From: JARRNE01 sp963824085
GTDB lineage: Bacteria; Pseudomonadota; Gammaproteobacteria; Chromatiales; Chromatiaceae
Assembly (NCBI GenBank): GCA_963824085.1
Contig: CAWGNT010000018.1
Span: 1-64,000, forward strand
Direction: 5' to 3'
Length of the DNA stretch: 64,000 nt
Below, in pieces: positions 1 through 9,482 of the stretch. How positions within the stretch are numbered: the first letter of the stretch is position 1; each line of letters begins with the position of its first letter. The position numbers and the translations under genes are program-made. Below the pieces are notes generated by a model. That model saw only the letters and a program-made list of their open reading frames with translations, was not told where the DNA came from and did not search any database.

Positions 1-185
1 TGTACGTGAAAGACTGGCTTTTGAAACTCTGGAATGACGAAGACGGCGCAGAAACCGCCGAGTGGATCGTAATCGTGGCGCTGATCGTCGGCGTGGCAGT
101 CGCTATATACCTAGGCGTATTGCAGCCCCAACTGAGCACAGCGGTGAGCGCAATAGGCAGCACTATTGTGAGCGCCGCTAGCTGA
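1..185 (+). CDS. flp: Flp-type pilin (5' edge cut)
   Basis: Structural subunit of the Tad (type IVb) pilus, inserted in the inner membrane and assembled outside the cell. The window starts with TG, so the start codon is probably an ATG whose A lies one base outside; the product would be about 61 residues. An acidic leader is followed by ETAEW and one hydrophobic helix (IVIVALIVGVAVAIYLGV), the usual Flp layout with a Glu near +5 of the mature pilin and cleavage before it by CpaA. A short hydrophilic tail follows. It heads a complete tad locus and is followed by a second pilin. An internal GTG at 6 is the only other start. Confidence 0.85.
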   Translation, partial: YVKDWLLKLWNDEDGAETAEWIVIVALIVGVAVAIYLGVLQPQLSTAVSAIGSTIVSAAS

Positions 186-338
186 TCTAACAAGTCGGGT
201 GCTACTTTTGCCATCGTTGGCGGCCGGTTGTGGGCTTAAGTGCCGCCCTCGATGGTAGGTCCCCATACCATACAGGAAGTCGGCAATCCAAAACTCCTAG
301 CGATATACCGACTCTTCACAGCGATAGGGCAAGCTTGA

Positions 339-512
339 GTGGGCAAATTTGTTGCAAGGTTGCTAGCTGATACCGAAGGAGCGGAGACCGCGGAGTGGGT
401 GGTGATCGTGGCACTGGTCGTCACCGTTGCCGTAACCATCTATACCGGTGGGCTCCACGACGCATTATCTGGCATGATTCGTGCCGCCCTCGGGCAGTTC
501 GCTGATACGTAA
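339..512 (+). CDS. flp2: second Flp-type pilin
   Basis: A 57-residue Flp prepilin paralogue. It opens MGKFVARLLADTEG and then shows GAETAEW followed by a single hydrophobic segment (VVIVALVVTVAVTIY) and a short C-terminal amphipathic part. The ETAEW box is shared with the upstream pilin, so the two probably arose by duplication. Start is a GTG; no strong ribosome site is visible. It overlaps the longest reading frame of cpaA, suggesting translational coupling. The 153 bases between the two pilins hold no gene I recognise. It could be a minor pilin rather than the main subunit. Confidence 0.8.
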   Translation: MGKFVARLLADTEGAETAEWVVIVALVVTVAVTIYTGGLHDALSGMIRAALGQFADT

Positions 513-534
513 AGCTGCTTTACAGAATTTCATC

Positions 535-1074
535 GTGGAAGCGACCGCGCTTTGGACCATGCGATTTGCCACCGGGGCGCTGGTCATGCTGGCGGCAGCG
601 CACGATGTCCGGACACGGCGGATACCGAACTTTCTCCTCATCTTGGGATGTGTCGCAGGGATTCTCCTCAATATCTGGAACAATGGCTGGTATGGTGCCG
701 CCTTGAGTACCGGTGGTTTCGCAGTCGGGCTGTTGCTGATGCTTCCCGGATATCTGTTTCGGTTCACTGGCGGCGGGGATGTGAAGCTGTTGGCTGCCGT
801 TGGGAGCCTGTTGGGCCCGAAGGCAATTGCATACGCGTTCGTATTTTCGATGATTGCCGGTGCAATTGTGGCGGTCCTGCAGGGCGTTCACGCCTGGGCG
901 ATTCAAGGTGCGCCGTCACCTTTCGCCCGTTATGGTGCGATGGTCGCGTCGCTCGTCACCACGGGGCGGCTGACATACATCCGGCCACGCGAGGGGGAAG
1001 CGCTTGGCCGGCGGTTTCCGCTGGCACCTGCGATAGCGGTAGGCAGCATTGTGACTTCTCTGTGGTTTATTTGA
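535..1074 (+). CDS. cpaA: prepilin peptidase CpaA/TadV
   Basis: Inner-membrane aspartic protease that removes the leader from Flp pilins and TadE/F pseudopilins. The two catalytic Asp motifs of the family are visible: HDVRTRRIPN after the first membrane helix, and FTGGGDVKLLAA (GxGDxK) after the third. About 179 residues with four to six hydrophobic segments, normal for CpaA and shorter than PilD because the zinc-binding N-terminal domain is absent. The frame is open from a GTG at 481 inside the pilin gene; GTG 535 or ATG 559 place the first helix correctly, and neither has a clear ribosome site. Lies directly after the pilins. Confidence 0.9.
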   Translation: MEATALWTMRFATGALVMLAAAHDVRTRRIPNFLLILGCVAGILLNIWNNGWYGAALSTGGFAVGLLLMLPGYLFRFTGGGDVKLLAAVGSLLGPKAIAYAFVFSMIAGAIVAVLQGVHAWAIQGAPSPFARYGAMVASLVTTGRLTYIRPREGEALGRRFPLAPAIAVGSIVTSLWFI

Positions 1075-1236
1075 TGTGCCGGCGCGTGCTTGCCATAAGG
1101 ATCAACAACAGGCTTTGAAACCTGCGCCTGAGGTCGCAGCTTGCGGCGGCTTGTGACCGCGAGGTACTGCTCGCCCGCGGACCAGGTCCCAGCCGATGTT
1201 AGGCTCCGAACATCCAGCGATATTGACTGCTATTCG

Positions 1237-2586
1237 ATGCGATTAGGAACAGCCGTGAACGCAGCGCCGCTGCAGCCCGCAATCCACAACGAAACCGCCT
1301 TGGAGTCGACAGTAACACTCGCGCCGAGGCCTGCCTCTCTGGAGGACACCAGGCTATCGCAACTCTTCTTGGCGGACCTCGTCTCGAAGCACCTGAGTGT
1401 CGCTGGAGTCTTGGAGACCGCTTCCTTGGCGAGGCGCGTGGCGCTGCCCGGCGGGATTATCGAGGAAGTATTGGGCTATTTACGCGCCGAGGGTCGAGTG
1501 GAGCTCCGCGCCCGGCGCGACAATAGTCCGGGGCTACGATTCGGGTTGACAGAGCGCGGCCGCGCATTGGCCGGCGACGCGCTTCAGCGCGACGGATACG
1601 TCGGCCCTGCCCCCGTCACGCTCGCGACGTACGAACGCATCGTTCGGGCCCAGTCGGCGGACCATTTCCCGCTGAGGCGGAGCCATGTACATGCGGCCTT
1701 TGCGGACATCGTGATCCGGCCTGATCTCTTGGATCGTCTGGGACCCGCGCTAACCTCGGGCCGAGCGATGTTTGTCTACGGTGCTGCCGGTACGGGCAAG
1801 ACGTACATTACCCGCCGGCTCAGCCGCTTGCTCGGGCCGCCAGTGATACTGCCCCACGCCTTGCTAGTGGGCGAGAGCGTCATCAGCTACTTGGACCGCA
1901 ACGTACATCGTCCCGTGTCCGACTCGGAGACGGCCAATTCGCTTCTACTGAACGAGGGATTCGACGCGCGGTTTGTCCTGTGTGAGCGCCCGGTTGTCGC
2001 GAGCGGCGGCGAGCTCACCATCGACATGCTGGACCTGCAGTACGATCGCGCTATGCGCTTGTACACGGCCCCGCTGCAGATGCGCGCCAACACCGGGATG
2101 CTCATCATCGATGACCTCGGTAGACAACGCGTTGCCCCGGTGGACCTCTTCAACCGCTGGATTGTGCCATTGGAAGAGCGCCGGGATCAGTTGTCGTTGA
2201 ATACCGGTCAGCACTTTTCCATCCCGTTCGACCTGGTGCTGGTCTTTTCGACCAATCTCAACCCCGAGGACTTGGCGGACGACGCCTTCCTGCGCCGCAT
2301 CGGCTACAAGATACGGTTTGAATCCTCTTCCCGTGCGGAATACACGGCCATATGGCGGCAGGTTTGTCAGCAAAACGCGATTGAGTTTGATGTGGGTTTG
2401 GTCGATTTCATATTGGACAATCTCTATCCGAGCATTCGCCCTCGTGGCACCGAGCTTCCAATGCTCGCCTGTCATCCGCGCGATCTCCTTGGGCTTGCGC
2501 TCGATTACACCCGGTATACGGGCGGGAGCGCAATAAGCAGGGAGGCCCTTCAATGGGCCTGGCACAATTATTTTCTTGAAGCCTAG
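1237..2586 (+). CDS. tad-locus AAA+ ATPase, unknown role
   Basis: Soluble P-loop ATPase of about 449 residues. A winged-helix-like N-terminal part (roughly residues 35-110) precedes an ATPase core with Walker A GAAGTGKT near residue 188 and Walker B MLIIDDLG near residue 288, followed by a sensor-like stretch FSTNLNPEDL and an arginine-rich RRIGYK. This is not the secretion motor CpaF and not the MinD-like CpaE. ATPases of this type are found beside some tad loci, but I know of no proven role; pilus regulation or localisation is an inference. ATG 1237 is preferred over upstream TTG/GTG codons. It ends 11 bases before cpaB. Confidence 0.75.
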   Translation: MRLGTAVNAAPLQPAIHNETALESTVTLAPRPASLEDTRLSQLFLADLVSKHLSVAGVLETASLARRVALPGGIIEEVLGYLRAEGRVELRARRDNSPGLRFGLTERGRALAGDALQRDGYVGPAPVTLATYERIVRAQSADHFPLRRSHVHAAFADIVIRPDLLDRLGPALTSGRAMFVYGAAGTGKTYITRRLSRLLGPPVILPHALLVGESVISYLDRNVHRPVSDSETANSLLLNEGFDARFVLCERPVVASGGELTIDMLDLQYDRAMRLYTAPLQMRANTGMLIIDDLGRQRVAPVDLFNRWIVPLEERRDQLSLNTGQHFSIPFDLVLVFSTNLNPEDLADDAFLRRIGYKIRFESSSRAEYTAIWRQVCQQNAIEFDVGLVDFILDNLYPSIRPRGTELPMLACHPRDLLGLALDYTRYTGGSAISREALQWAWHNYFLEA

Positions 2587-2597
2587 ACTGAGAAAAG

Positions 2598-3371
2598 ATG
2601 ATGAAATCAAGGTTGCTTTGGACCATTCTCGTGTCCTTGGTTCTGGCGGCAATAGCGGCCCAGGTGGCCAACAATTGGATTACCGAGCGTCTCGGTACCA
2701 ATGACGTTGCGGCCAATCTATCCCCCGTGGTCGCCGCGGCGGTCGATATTCCCGTCGGTACAAAGGTCGATGCGACTCACCTCAAGGTGGTTCAGCTTTC
2801 CCCCGCAGCGGTGCCCCAGGGGAGCTACTCAAACCCACAGGACCTGGTCGGACAGATCGCCCAACAGTCCGTGTATGCAGGCGAGATCATTCTTAAGACG
2901 CGTATCGCGAAGTCCCCCCCGGGGAGTCCTTTGGTAGCCCTGATCCCCAAGGGAAAGCGCGCGATCACTATACCCGTGAACGTCGTCGCCGGGGTGGCTG
3001 GATTTGTACTGCCGGGAAGCCGGGTTGACATCATTGCCAACAGCGGTGGCCAACCGAAGACGATACTTCAGGACATGAAGATACTTGCCATCGACCAAAG
3101 CACGACGGCGAAGACAGATAAAGCGACAGTTGTAAAAGCGGTGACCTTGGAAGTAGATCCTGTCGAAGCCGAGATCGTCGTCAGGGCAATGCGTGCGGGC
3201 GGGCTCCAGTTGACCTTACGGAACCCTGCAGACGACACCCGAACGGTCGCTGCGGACCCCAAAGAGGAGGAGATGGCGGAATCCGTAGCGGAAAAGCCGC
3301 GGAACATAGGTCTGTTGTCGATCGACGTTATTCGGGGGATAAAGGTGTCGACGACAACAGTTAGAGAATAG
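2598..3371 (+). CDS. cpaB: Flp pilus assembly protein CpaB/RcpC
   Basis: Periplasmic, membrane-anchored component thought to connect the secretin with the inner-membrane machine. An N-terminal hydrophobic anchor (LLWTILVSLVLAAIAAQV) is followed by a SAF domain (about residues 48-112, beginning VVAAAVDIPVGTKV) and the family beta region (GFVLPGSRVDIIANSG). 257 residues, normal length. Starts ATG 2598 just after the ATPase gene and is followed 21 bases later by cpaC, so all three are likely cotranscribed. No frame problem in this gene, unlike those after 6.7 kb. Confidence 0.92.
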   Translation: MMKSRLLWTILVSLVLAAIAAQVANNWITERLGTNDVAANLSPVVAAAVDIPVGTKVDATHLKVVQLSPAAVPQGSYSNPQDLVGQIAQQSVYAGEIILKTRIAKSPPGSPLVALIPKGKRAITIPVNVVAGVAGFVLPGSRVDIIANSGGQPKTILQDMKILAIDQSTTAKTDKATVVKAVTLEVDPVEAEIVVRAMRAGGLQLTLRNPADDTRTVAADPKEEEMAESVAEKPRNIGLLSIDVIRGIKVSTTTVRE

Positions 3372-3392
3372 TAGCACTAGGGGGGCAAGAGT

Positions 3393-4979
3393 ATGGTCGC
3401 GAATGTTTTGCGAAGTCGTGCGATATCCGATGAGGCCGCGGCTCAGGGCTGCGCGTGGCGCGAGGTGCAAAGGCTTGCGCTGACCGTTATTGCTGCGATC
3501 GTCGCACTGGCAGCTGGGCCAGTTGCAGCCGGCGAGGGCTACGCGCCCATTCGAAGCCCGGTGCGCGACCTGAAAACCGTGGTCGTCCCGATCAACAAGT
3601 CGCGCATCATCGACCTTCCGTGGTCCATCAAGCGGGTCTCGGTCGCAAAGGACGCGATCGCCGACATCCTAGTGGTGAATCCTAAGCAGATTTACGTCGT
3701 GGGCAAGGAGCTTGGCACCACAAACATGGTGCTGTGGGGCGATAACGACCAGGTGCGGGATGTGATGGGCGTCGAGGTCACGCACGACCTCCAGAGCCTG
3801 AAGAAAAAAATGCACCACTATCTGCCGGGGGAACGGATCCGCATTGAGTCGGCGCAAGGCGCCATTGTCCTCAGCGGCGAGGTCTCCAGTCCCAAGAAAA
3901 TGGACGCCGCGCTCAGACTGGCTCAAAGCTACGCGGACGATAAAGACACTAATGTTATGAACCTGCTACAAGTCGGCGGCGCCCAGCAGGTGCTGCTCGA
4001 AGTCAAGGTGGCGGAGATCAATCGAACGTTCCTAAAGCGGATGGACGTCAGATTTAACGGGATCTATAACGGTGGAAGCATCAAGATCGGAACGGTTGCG
4101 GGGGGAGCAACGTTTCCAGACGCAACGTTCACGGGCATAGGTGGGGAGGGTGGCGGACGCATTCCGGTTTTCAACCCCAGCGGCGGCCTCGTAGGGCCAG
4201 TGCTTAAAGAAATCTCGATCAATGAACAAGGCATCACCGACCGGGGTATCTTGGCCAACTATCTCGGCGGAAACTTTTTCTTTAACCTCATCATCGATGC
4301 CGCGAAAGACCAGGGACTGGCAAAGATCCTCGCCGAGCCGAATCTGACCACTATGAGCGGTCAGGAGGCCAAGTTTCTCGCTGGTGGCCAGTTCCCGGTT
4401 CCGACGGTGTCTCAAAATGGAACCAACGTTCAGTATAAGGACTTCGGCATTGGTCTCACATTCGTCCCGCTGGTGCTCGACTCCGGGCTCATCAGCCTGA
4501 AGGTCAATGTATCCGTCTCTCAATTGAGCAATGAAAATGCAGTCGTAGTCCCAACCGCCGGGTCCGGTAGCTTCGTCATACCGGCCTTGACGTTGCGCAG
4601 CGCGAATGCCTCGGTGGAAGTGCCGAGCGGGCAGACGATTGCGATCGCTGGGTTGATTAACGAAAGCCTCCGCGAAGGTTCGAGCAAGTTCCCCGGTCTC
4701 GGCGATCTGCCCATCATCGGCTCCTTGTTCCGGAGCCAGAACTATCAAAAGGGGCAGACCGAGCTGGTTATGTTCGTCACGCCGCGATTGGCGCGACCGA
4801 TTCGACCGGACATGGTCCGGTTGCCGACGGACAATTTCGTGGAGCCGAATGACATCGAGTTCTACCTGCTCGGGCACCTTCAAGGTCGAAAGCCTGGACA
4901 AGGACGGGCCGTAGGGAGTACCGGCGAGCTCGGTCCCGACAAGTCGGGCGCCGAGGGCTTCTTTGGGCATGACCTCTAG
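3393..4979 (+). CDS. cpaC: Tad pilus secretin CpaC/RcpA
   Basis: Outer-membrane secretin channel through which the Flp pilus leaves the cell. A signal sequence ends near VAAGEGYAP; then comes the pilus N-terminal domain (LKTVVVPINKSRIIDLPW onward, about residues 52-130), a BON-like domain (about 130-195) and the secretin domain (about 235-480) with ILAEPNLTTMSGQEAKFLAG and GLTFVPLV typical of the family. 528 residues, normal size. ATG 3393 has a G-rich ribosome site (taggggggcaag) about nine bases upstream. Followed closely by a small lipoprotein gene. Confidence 0.93.
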   Translation: MVANVLRSRAISDEAAAQGCAWREVQRLALTVIAAIVALAAGPVAAGEGYAPIRSPVRDLKTVVVPINKSRIIDLPWSIKRVSVAKDAIADILVVNPKQIYVVGKELGTTNMVLWGDNDQVRDVMGVEVTHDLQSLKKKMHHYLPGERIRIESAQGAIVLSGEVSSPKKMDAALRLAQSYADDKDTNVMNLLQVGGAQQVLLEVKVAEINRTFLKRMDVRFNGIYNGGSIKIGTVAGGATFPDATFTGIGGEGGGRIPVFNPSGGLVGPVLKEISINEQGITDRGILANYLGGNFFFNLIIDAAKDQGLAKILAEPNLTTMSGQEAKFLAGGQFPVPTVSQNGTNVQYKDFGIGLTFVPLVLDSGLISLKVNVSVSQLSNENAVVVPTAGSGSFVIPALTLRSANASVEVPSGQTIAIAGLINESLREGSSKFPGLGDLPIIGSLFRSQNYQKGQTELVMFVTPRLARPIRPDMVRLPTDNFVEPNDIEFYLLGHLQGRKPGQGRAVGSTGELGPDKSGAEGFFGHDL

Positions 4980-4999
4980 ACAACATCGCGAGGGCTGAC

Positions 5000-5278
5000 A
5001 TGAAACACCTGACAGTTGCCGCGTCCGTCGTGCTGAGAGGGCTGCTCTTGACGACGGCGGCTTTTCTGGGAGCCTGTGCGTGGGAGCAGGAGCCCAACAA
5101 TTTGACGTTTGGGGACTCTGTGCGGCACATGATTGCCGCGCAAACGGCAAATCCTAACTATGGGGCGCCTGGGCAGGATGGCGTGCAAGGCGAGGCGGCG
5201 TTCCAAGCCTGGCAAAAGAGCGTGGCCAAGCCGGAGCAAGTTCAGAAGCAGGTGATCCAGGTCAACGTCGGCCAGTGA
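5000..5278 (+). CDS. small Tad-locus lipoprotein
   Basis: A 92-residue exported protein. The N-terminus is a lipoprotein signal with a lipobox ending LGAC at about residue 26, so the mature form is lipid-anchored, probably to the outer membrane. The mature part is short and polar (NNLTFGDSVRHMIAAQTANP, then Gln/Lys-rich). Its place straight after the secretin matches the small CpaD/RcpB-like or pilotin-like lipoproteins of other tad loci, but the family assignment is weak. A secretin pilotin or partner role is inferred from context. Confidence 0.6.
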   Translation: MKHLTVAASVVLRGLLLTTAAFLGACAWEQEPNNLTFGDSVRHMIAAQTANPNYGAPGQDGVQGEAAFQAWQKSVAKPEQVQKQVIQVNVGQ

Positions 5279-5882
5279 AGTCGGCTTTCTTGGTATCAAA
5301 CCGGGTGATAAGCCTCGTGCATTGCCTCATCTCAAAAGGGTTGATTTGAAGATCGGCGCACGTCGCCGCTAGAACCCGTGCTGCAGCAAACCATGCTGGT
5401 AACGATGTCCGTAACGTGTACATGCGATTTCGTGCTGGCAGAGCGTGCCTCCGACTTGACCCGGAGGCGTGCCGTGAACCGGATGCCAGGGACCGTACAA
5501 CACCCCCATTCCCTTCCCTCTCGCGGGCGAGGGCGTGAGCGAAGTGCAAACGATTTTCTGCAAGGACTTGCGGTACGCGGCGCGATCAAGGACCGTACGT
5601 GTTTGCAAGGGTGTAATCACGGCGAAGCCCAACGCCCCATCGGAGTTGGGGGCCGCGGAGGCCCCATTCCCGCCCACCCGCCTCCATGGTGAGAACGCTG
5701 CCCAAGCGCGAGAGGGTGCTGGGCAGCTCTCGGGGCCGCTTTTGACGGGATAATGCACCGCAAGGGGTTCCGGCTAGGGGAAACCGAGAACTGGCTCACC
5801 GTTGGCATGGCACATATTTTGGTAACAATGTTCCGACGAGTTCGCTGGATCAAGCATCCGTCACTATACGTGGCAATCGGTT
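5279..5882. other. 604-bp gap inside the tad locus
   Basis: No convincing gene on either strand. It holds one degenerate copy of the dispersed CCCTCTC/GAGAGGG type repeat (about 5505-5537) and an 8-bp inverted repeat, gctgccca at 5697-5704 with tgggcagc at 5720-5727, followed by a short T stretch at 5740-5743. This could end transcription of the cpaA-lipoprotein block and separate it from cpaE. A promoter for cpaE would be expected near 5800-5870, but I see no strong consensus. Confidence 0.4.
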
Positions 5883-7077
5883 ATGCACAAGACACTTAAC
5901 ATCCTTATTCTCGGGCGATCCACCAGCGCCCTCGCGCCGGTGATGGGGATGCTGCACGGTAAGCCCTTACTCTCGGTCACGTCGCACGTGGTGGGAAATG
6001 GTGCTGAGAATCCCCTACACACCTCGAAGTCGGGGCTCGACGCGTTGCTGCTCGCGATTGATGAGGACTGGCGGGGATCCTTCCGGGGCATGATCGAAAG
6101 CCTGTCGGCCCAGCGGCCGCCGTTCTTCGTCGTCGGCCCGTCAGCAGACATGGAGCTCTTGCGGGCGGCCATGCGGGCGGGCGCCCGCGATGTATTCAGC
6201 ATGCCCCTGAATGTCGAGGACTTTGTCGCGGCGGTCACCCGGGTTGCTGACGAAGAGCGGGCACGCGGCGGTGCGCCCTCAGCCCACCTGGTTGCTTTCA
6301 TGAATACGAAGGGAGGGAGTGGCGCGAGCTTCCTCGCGGCGAACACGGCCCTCGTTGTCGCGGCGCTAAAGCAGCGCAGAACTATCCTTATCGATCTGGA
6401 TTTCCAGTTTGGAGGGCTGCCAACATACCTAAACATGGCCGCGCGCAACGGCCTGATCAAGGCGCTGGAGCTGGTCGACGGGTTGGACGAAGCGTCTTTG
6501 CAGGGGTATGCACAAAAGCACGAGAGCGGCTTGCATCTGCTCGCGGCAGCCATGGACGAGATCATCCTACCGGAGGACGTGAGCCGAGAGCGCATCGAGA
6601 GATTGCTCTCCGTATTGGACGGCATATACGAAGACGTCGTCGTCGACCTTCCGCGCCGGATCGATGTGCCGACAGCCACTGTCCTGTCGCGGGCGGAGAA
6701 GGTAGTGCTCGTCGCGTCAACAGACGGTTGCGCATCTCCACGACACCAAGCGTCTCGTCTTCCTGCTGCGCGATCAGCTGGGACTTCCTGCAGACCGCAT
6801 ACTGCTCGTTCTAAATCGTTTCGACAAGAAGGCCGAGGTACGACAGCAAGACTTCGCAAGCGTCTTGCCGGGCCTCGCTATTGAAACGATTCCCGGTGAC
6901 TACCGCCGAGTGGCAGAAAGCATCAATCTCGGCGTTCCCGTATCACACGGAGGTGCGCGATCGCTGCTTGGAAAGCGGCTACTCGAGCTGACCGATCTGG
7001 TAACCAACTCGACTGCGGCGTTTGCTCCCAGAAGCAGTGGCCTCTTGGGATGGCTGCACCGCTCAACTAGGCAATAA
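5883..7077 (+). CDS. cpaE: CpaE/TadZ, MinD-like (one +1 frame break)
   Basis: Pilus localisation ATPase of the ParA/MinD superfamily. A receiver-like N-terminal domain (about residues 1-130) is followed by the deviant P-loop MNTKGGSGASFLAANTA near residue 140 and the switch DLDFQFGG. Reading in the first frame ends in nonsense after VVLVA at base 6716. Dropping one base (T 6717) restores QQTVAHLHDTKRL and runs through RDQLGLPADRILLVLNRFDKKAE to the stop at 7077, giving a normal-length protein of about 397 residues. Either a sequence error or a disrupted gene; no stop codons or other decay are seen. Eleven bases precede cpaF. Confidence 0.85.
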
Positions 7078-7088
7078 GGGGAAACCCC

Positions 7089-8482
7089 ATGCTCTTTTCG
7101 CGCAAGACGGAGCTTCCAACGCCCGAAACACGAAAGAAGATCGGCGAGAGCAATCCCCTGGGACGGAGCCTCGGCACCAGCACGGGCACTCGCCTGGCTG
7201 CCGGGCTGTCCGGCGCGGAGCAGGAATGGAAGCGATCCATCTTTCAGCGCGTCGTTAAGATGTTGGACCTGGCGTTGCTGGTGACGCTGGAGGACGCGGC
7301 CGCTCGCGAGCAGATCCGGGAAACCTGCGAAATGTTGATGGCGGAGGACACGGTTCCCTTCAATATCCCGACCCGCCAGCGCATCGTCAAAGAGATTCAG
7401 GACGAGATCCTCGGGCTGGGTCCGCTCGAGCAGCTGCTCTACGATCCCACGATCTCGGACATCCTGGTCAACGGCCCGAATCAGGTATTCATCGAGCGCC
7501 ACGGCAAGCTCGAGCTCTCGTCGGTGCGGTTCGACAACGAGCGGCACCTGATGACCATCATCGACCGCATCGTGTCTCGCGTCGGCCGCCGCATCGATGA
7601 GTCCTCCCCGATGGTGGACGCGCGGTTGCAGGACGGCTCCCGCGTGAACGCCATTATCCCGCCGCTGGCAATCGACGGGCCCATGCTCTCGATCCGGCGT
7701 TTCGCGGTCGAAGGGCTCACCGCCGAGCGCCTGATCGAGCTGGACGAGCTCACCCCCACCATCGCCAAGGTCCTGGAGATGGTCGTTCGATGTCGTCTGA
7801 ACGTCATGATCTCCGGCGGGACCGGATCCGGAAAGACCACGCTGCTGAACGTGCTCTCCGGCTTTATCCCTGCAGACGAGCGCATCGTCACGATCGAGGA
7901 CTCCGCCGAGCTCCAGCTCCAGCAGCCGCACGTGGTGCGCCTCGAGACACGGCCTCCCAACATCGAGGGCCGCGGCGAGGTCGCGCAGCGGGATCTGGTC
8001 CGCAACAGCCTGCGCATGCGCCCCGACCGGATCGTGGTCGGCGAGGTGCGCGGCGGCGAGGCGCTCGACATGCTGCAGGCGATGAACACCGGCCACGACG
8101 GCTCGCTCACCACGATACACGCCAACACGCCCGCGGGATGCCTTGACCCGCGTCGAGAGTATGGTGGCGATGAGCGGCGTCAATCTGCCGACGCGGCCGT
8201 TGCGCGCGCAGATCGCCTCCGCGATCAACGTGGTGGTCCAGCTCGAACGTCAGGAGGACGGTGTTCGCCGACTCGTTAGCGTTGACGAGATCCAGGGGCT
8301 GGAAGGAGACGTGATCACCATGTCCCCCGTATTCCGCTTCGAGCGCGAAGGCGTCGATCGCGAGGGGCGGGTCATCGGCCATTACACGGCAACGGGAATC
8401 GTCCCGAAGTTTCACGAGCGGATTCGCCGGCGCGGTATGGAGCTTGGGGATGGAGGTCTACGAGCCTGCGGGACTGCGGTAG
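7089..8482 (+). CDS. cpaF: CpaF/TadA secretion ATPase (two +1 frame breaks)
   Basis: Hexameric motor ATPase that drives Flp pilus extension, cytoplasmic face of the inner membrane. Walker A GGTGSGKTTLLNVLSG near residue 243, Asp box TIEDSAEL, Walker B RPDRIVVGEVRGGEA and His box GHDGSLTTIHANTP are all intact. The frame then breaks: removing G 8133 gives HANTP-RDALTRVESM and continues the C-terminal domain, and removing G 8449 (in a GGGG run) gives GMEVYEPAGLR and a stop at 8480-8482. Corrected length is about 463 residues, normal for the family. ATG 7089; ends 11 bases before tadB. Confidence 0.88.
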
Positions 8483-8493
8483 GAGGGCGCACG

Positions 8494-9470
8494 ATGTCGG
8501 ATCAAGTTACTGTTCGTCGTGATGATTTTTATCATCGTCCTGCTGATGTCCCAGGCGTTCGTTTCCCCGTTGATGGGGTCGAGCGCGCAGGCCAGGCGCC
8601 GACTCCGTGGCCGCATCCGGGATTTGTCCGAGGCAGGATGCGGCGCGGCAGCATGCGTCGCTGGTGCGGGCGAAATATCTGAAGCGCCTGTCACCGCTGG
8701 GCCAGCGACTGGAATCGCTGCCCGGGATGAGCGGTCTGAGCACTCTGCATCGAGCAGGCCGGCCTTGAATACTTTGCGCACCGCTTCGTGCTCGCGACGC
8801 TGGCGATCGGTGTCGTTGCGGGACTGGCTTTCGGTTTCTTCCGTGGATTCGCCGGTGGAAGGCTTGGTGGTTGCCGCCGCCGGCATCGCGCTGCCGTTCT
8901 TCTGGCTGCAGTATCGCCGACAGCAACGCCTTGGCAAGTTTGAGGAGCAACTCCCCGATGCGCTCTCGATCGCGGCCCGATCGCTTCAGGCCGGACTGCC
9001 GTTCAGCGAGGCAATGCACGTGGTGGCCACGGAAATGGCGGAGCCCGTGAGCAAGGAGTTCGGCACCGTTTTCACGGAGCTCAACTACGGGGGCGATGTG
9101 CGCAGCGCCCTGCTCGGACTGCTCGAGCGCATGCCGACTATCGCGGTCATGGCGATGGTGAGCTCGATTCTGATTCAGCGGGAAACCGGCGGCAATCTTG
9201 GCCGAGGTGTTGGACCGCATCGGGAACCTGGTCCGGCAGCGTTTCCGCTTCCAAAGGAGCGTCAAGACACTGACGGCAGAGGGCCGCATGACGGCTTGGG
9301 TGGCGACCGGCATGCCGTTCTTTCTCGCGGCGGTCTACGAAATCATCAGCCCGGGATACCTGGCGAATCTGACCCAAGACCCTGGCGGGAGGCGGCTCAT
9401 CTTCTGGGCATTCGCGATGATGATCGTCGGCGTGCTGTGGCTTAGAAAGATGGTTCGGATCGACATCTGA
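8494..9470 (+). CDS. tadB: TadB platform protein (five +1 frame breaks)
   Basis: Inner-membrane T2SS-F-type platform protein that pairs with TadC. Removing one base at 8497, 8636, 8748, 8866 and 9200 yields one continuous protein of about 324 residues starting MRIKLLFVVMIFIIVLLM, with two central membrane helices and the F-domain EEQLPDALSIAARSLQAGLP, ending in a last pair of helices before the stop at 9468-9470. Junctions read DLSEA-DAARQHASLV, GLSTL-IEQAGLEYF, GGRL-VVAAAGIALPF and GGNL-AEVLDRIGNL. The first site depends on choosing ATG 8494. No in-frame stops occur in the corrected frame. Confidence 0.83.
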
Positions 9471-9482
9471 GGGGAGTTTTAG

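Noticed and set aside
4032..5150. 372-codon minus-strand frame opposite the secretin gene
   Set aside because: Antisense of cpaC in a GC-rich genome; no domain resemblance.
6900..8228. 442-codon minus-strand frame opposite cpaF
   Set aside because: Shadow of a strongly conserved gene on the plus strand; composition rich in Asp, His and Arg without any fold pattern.
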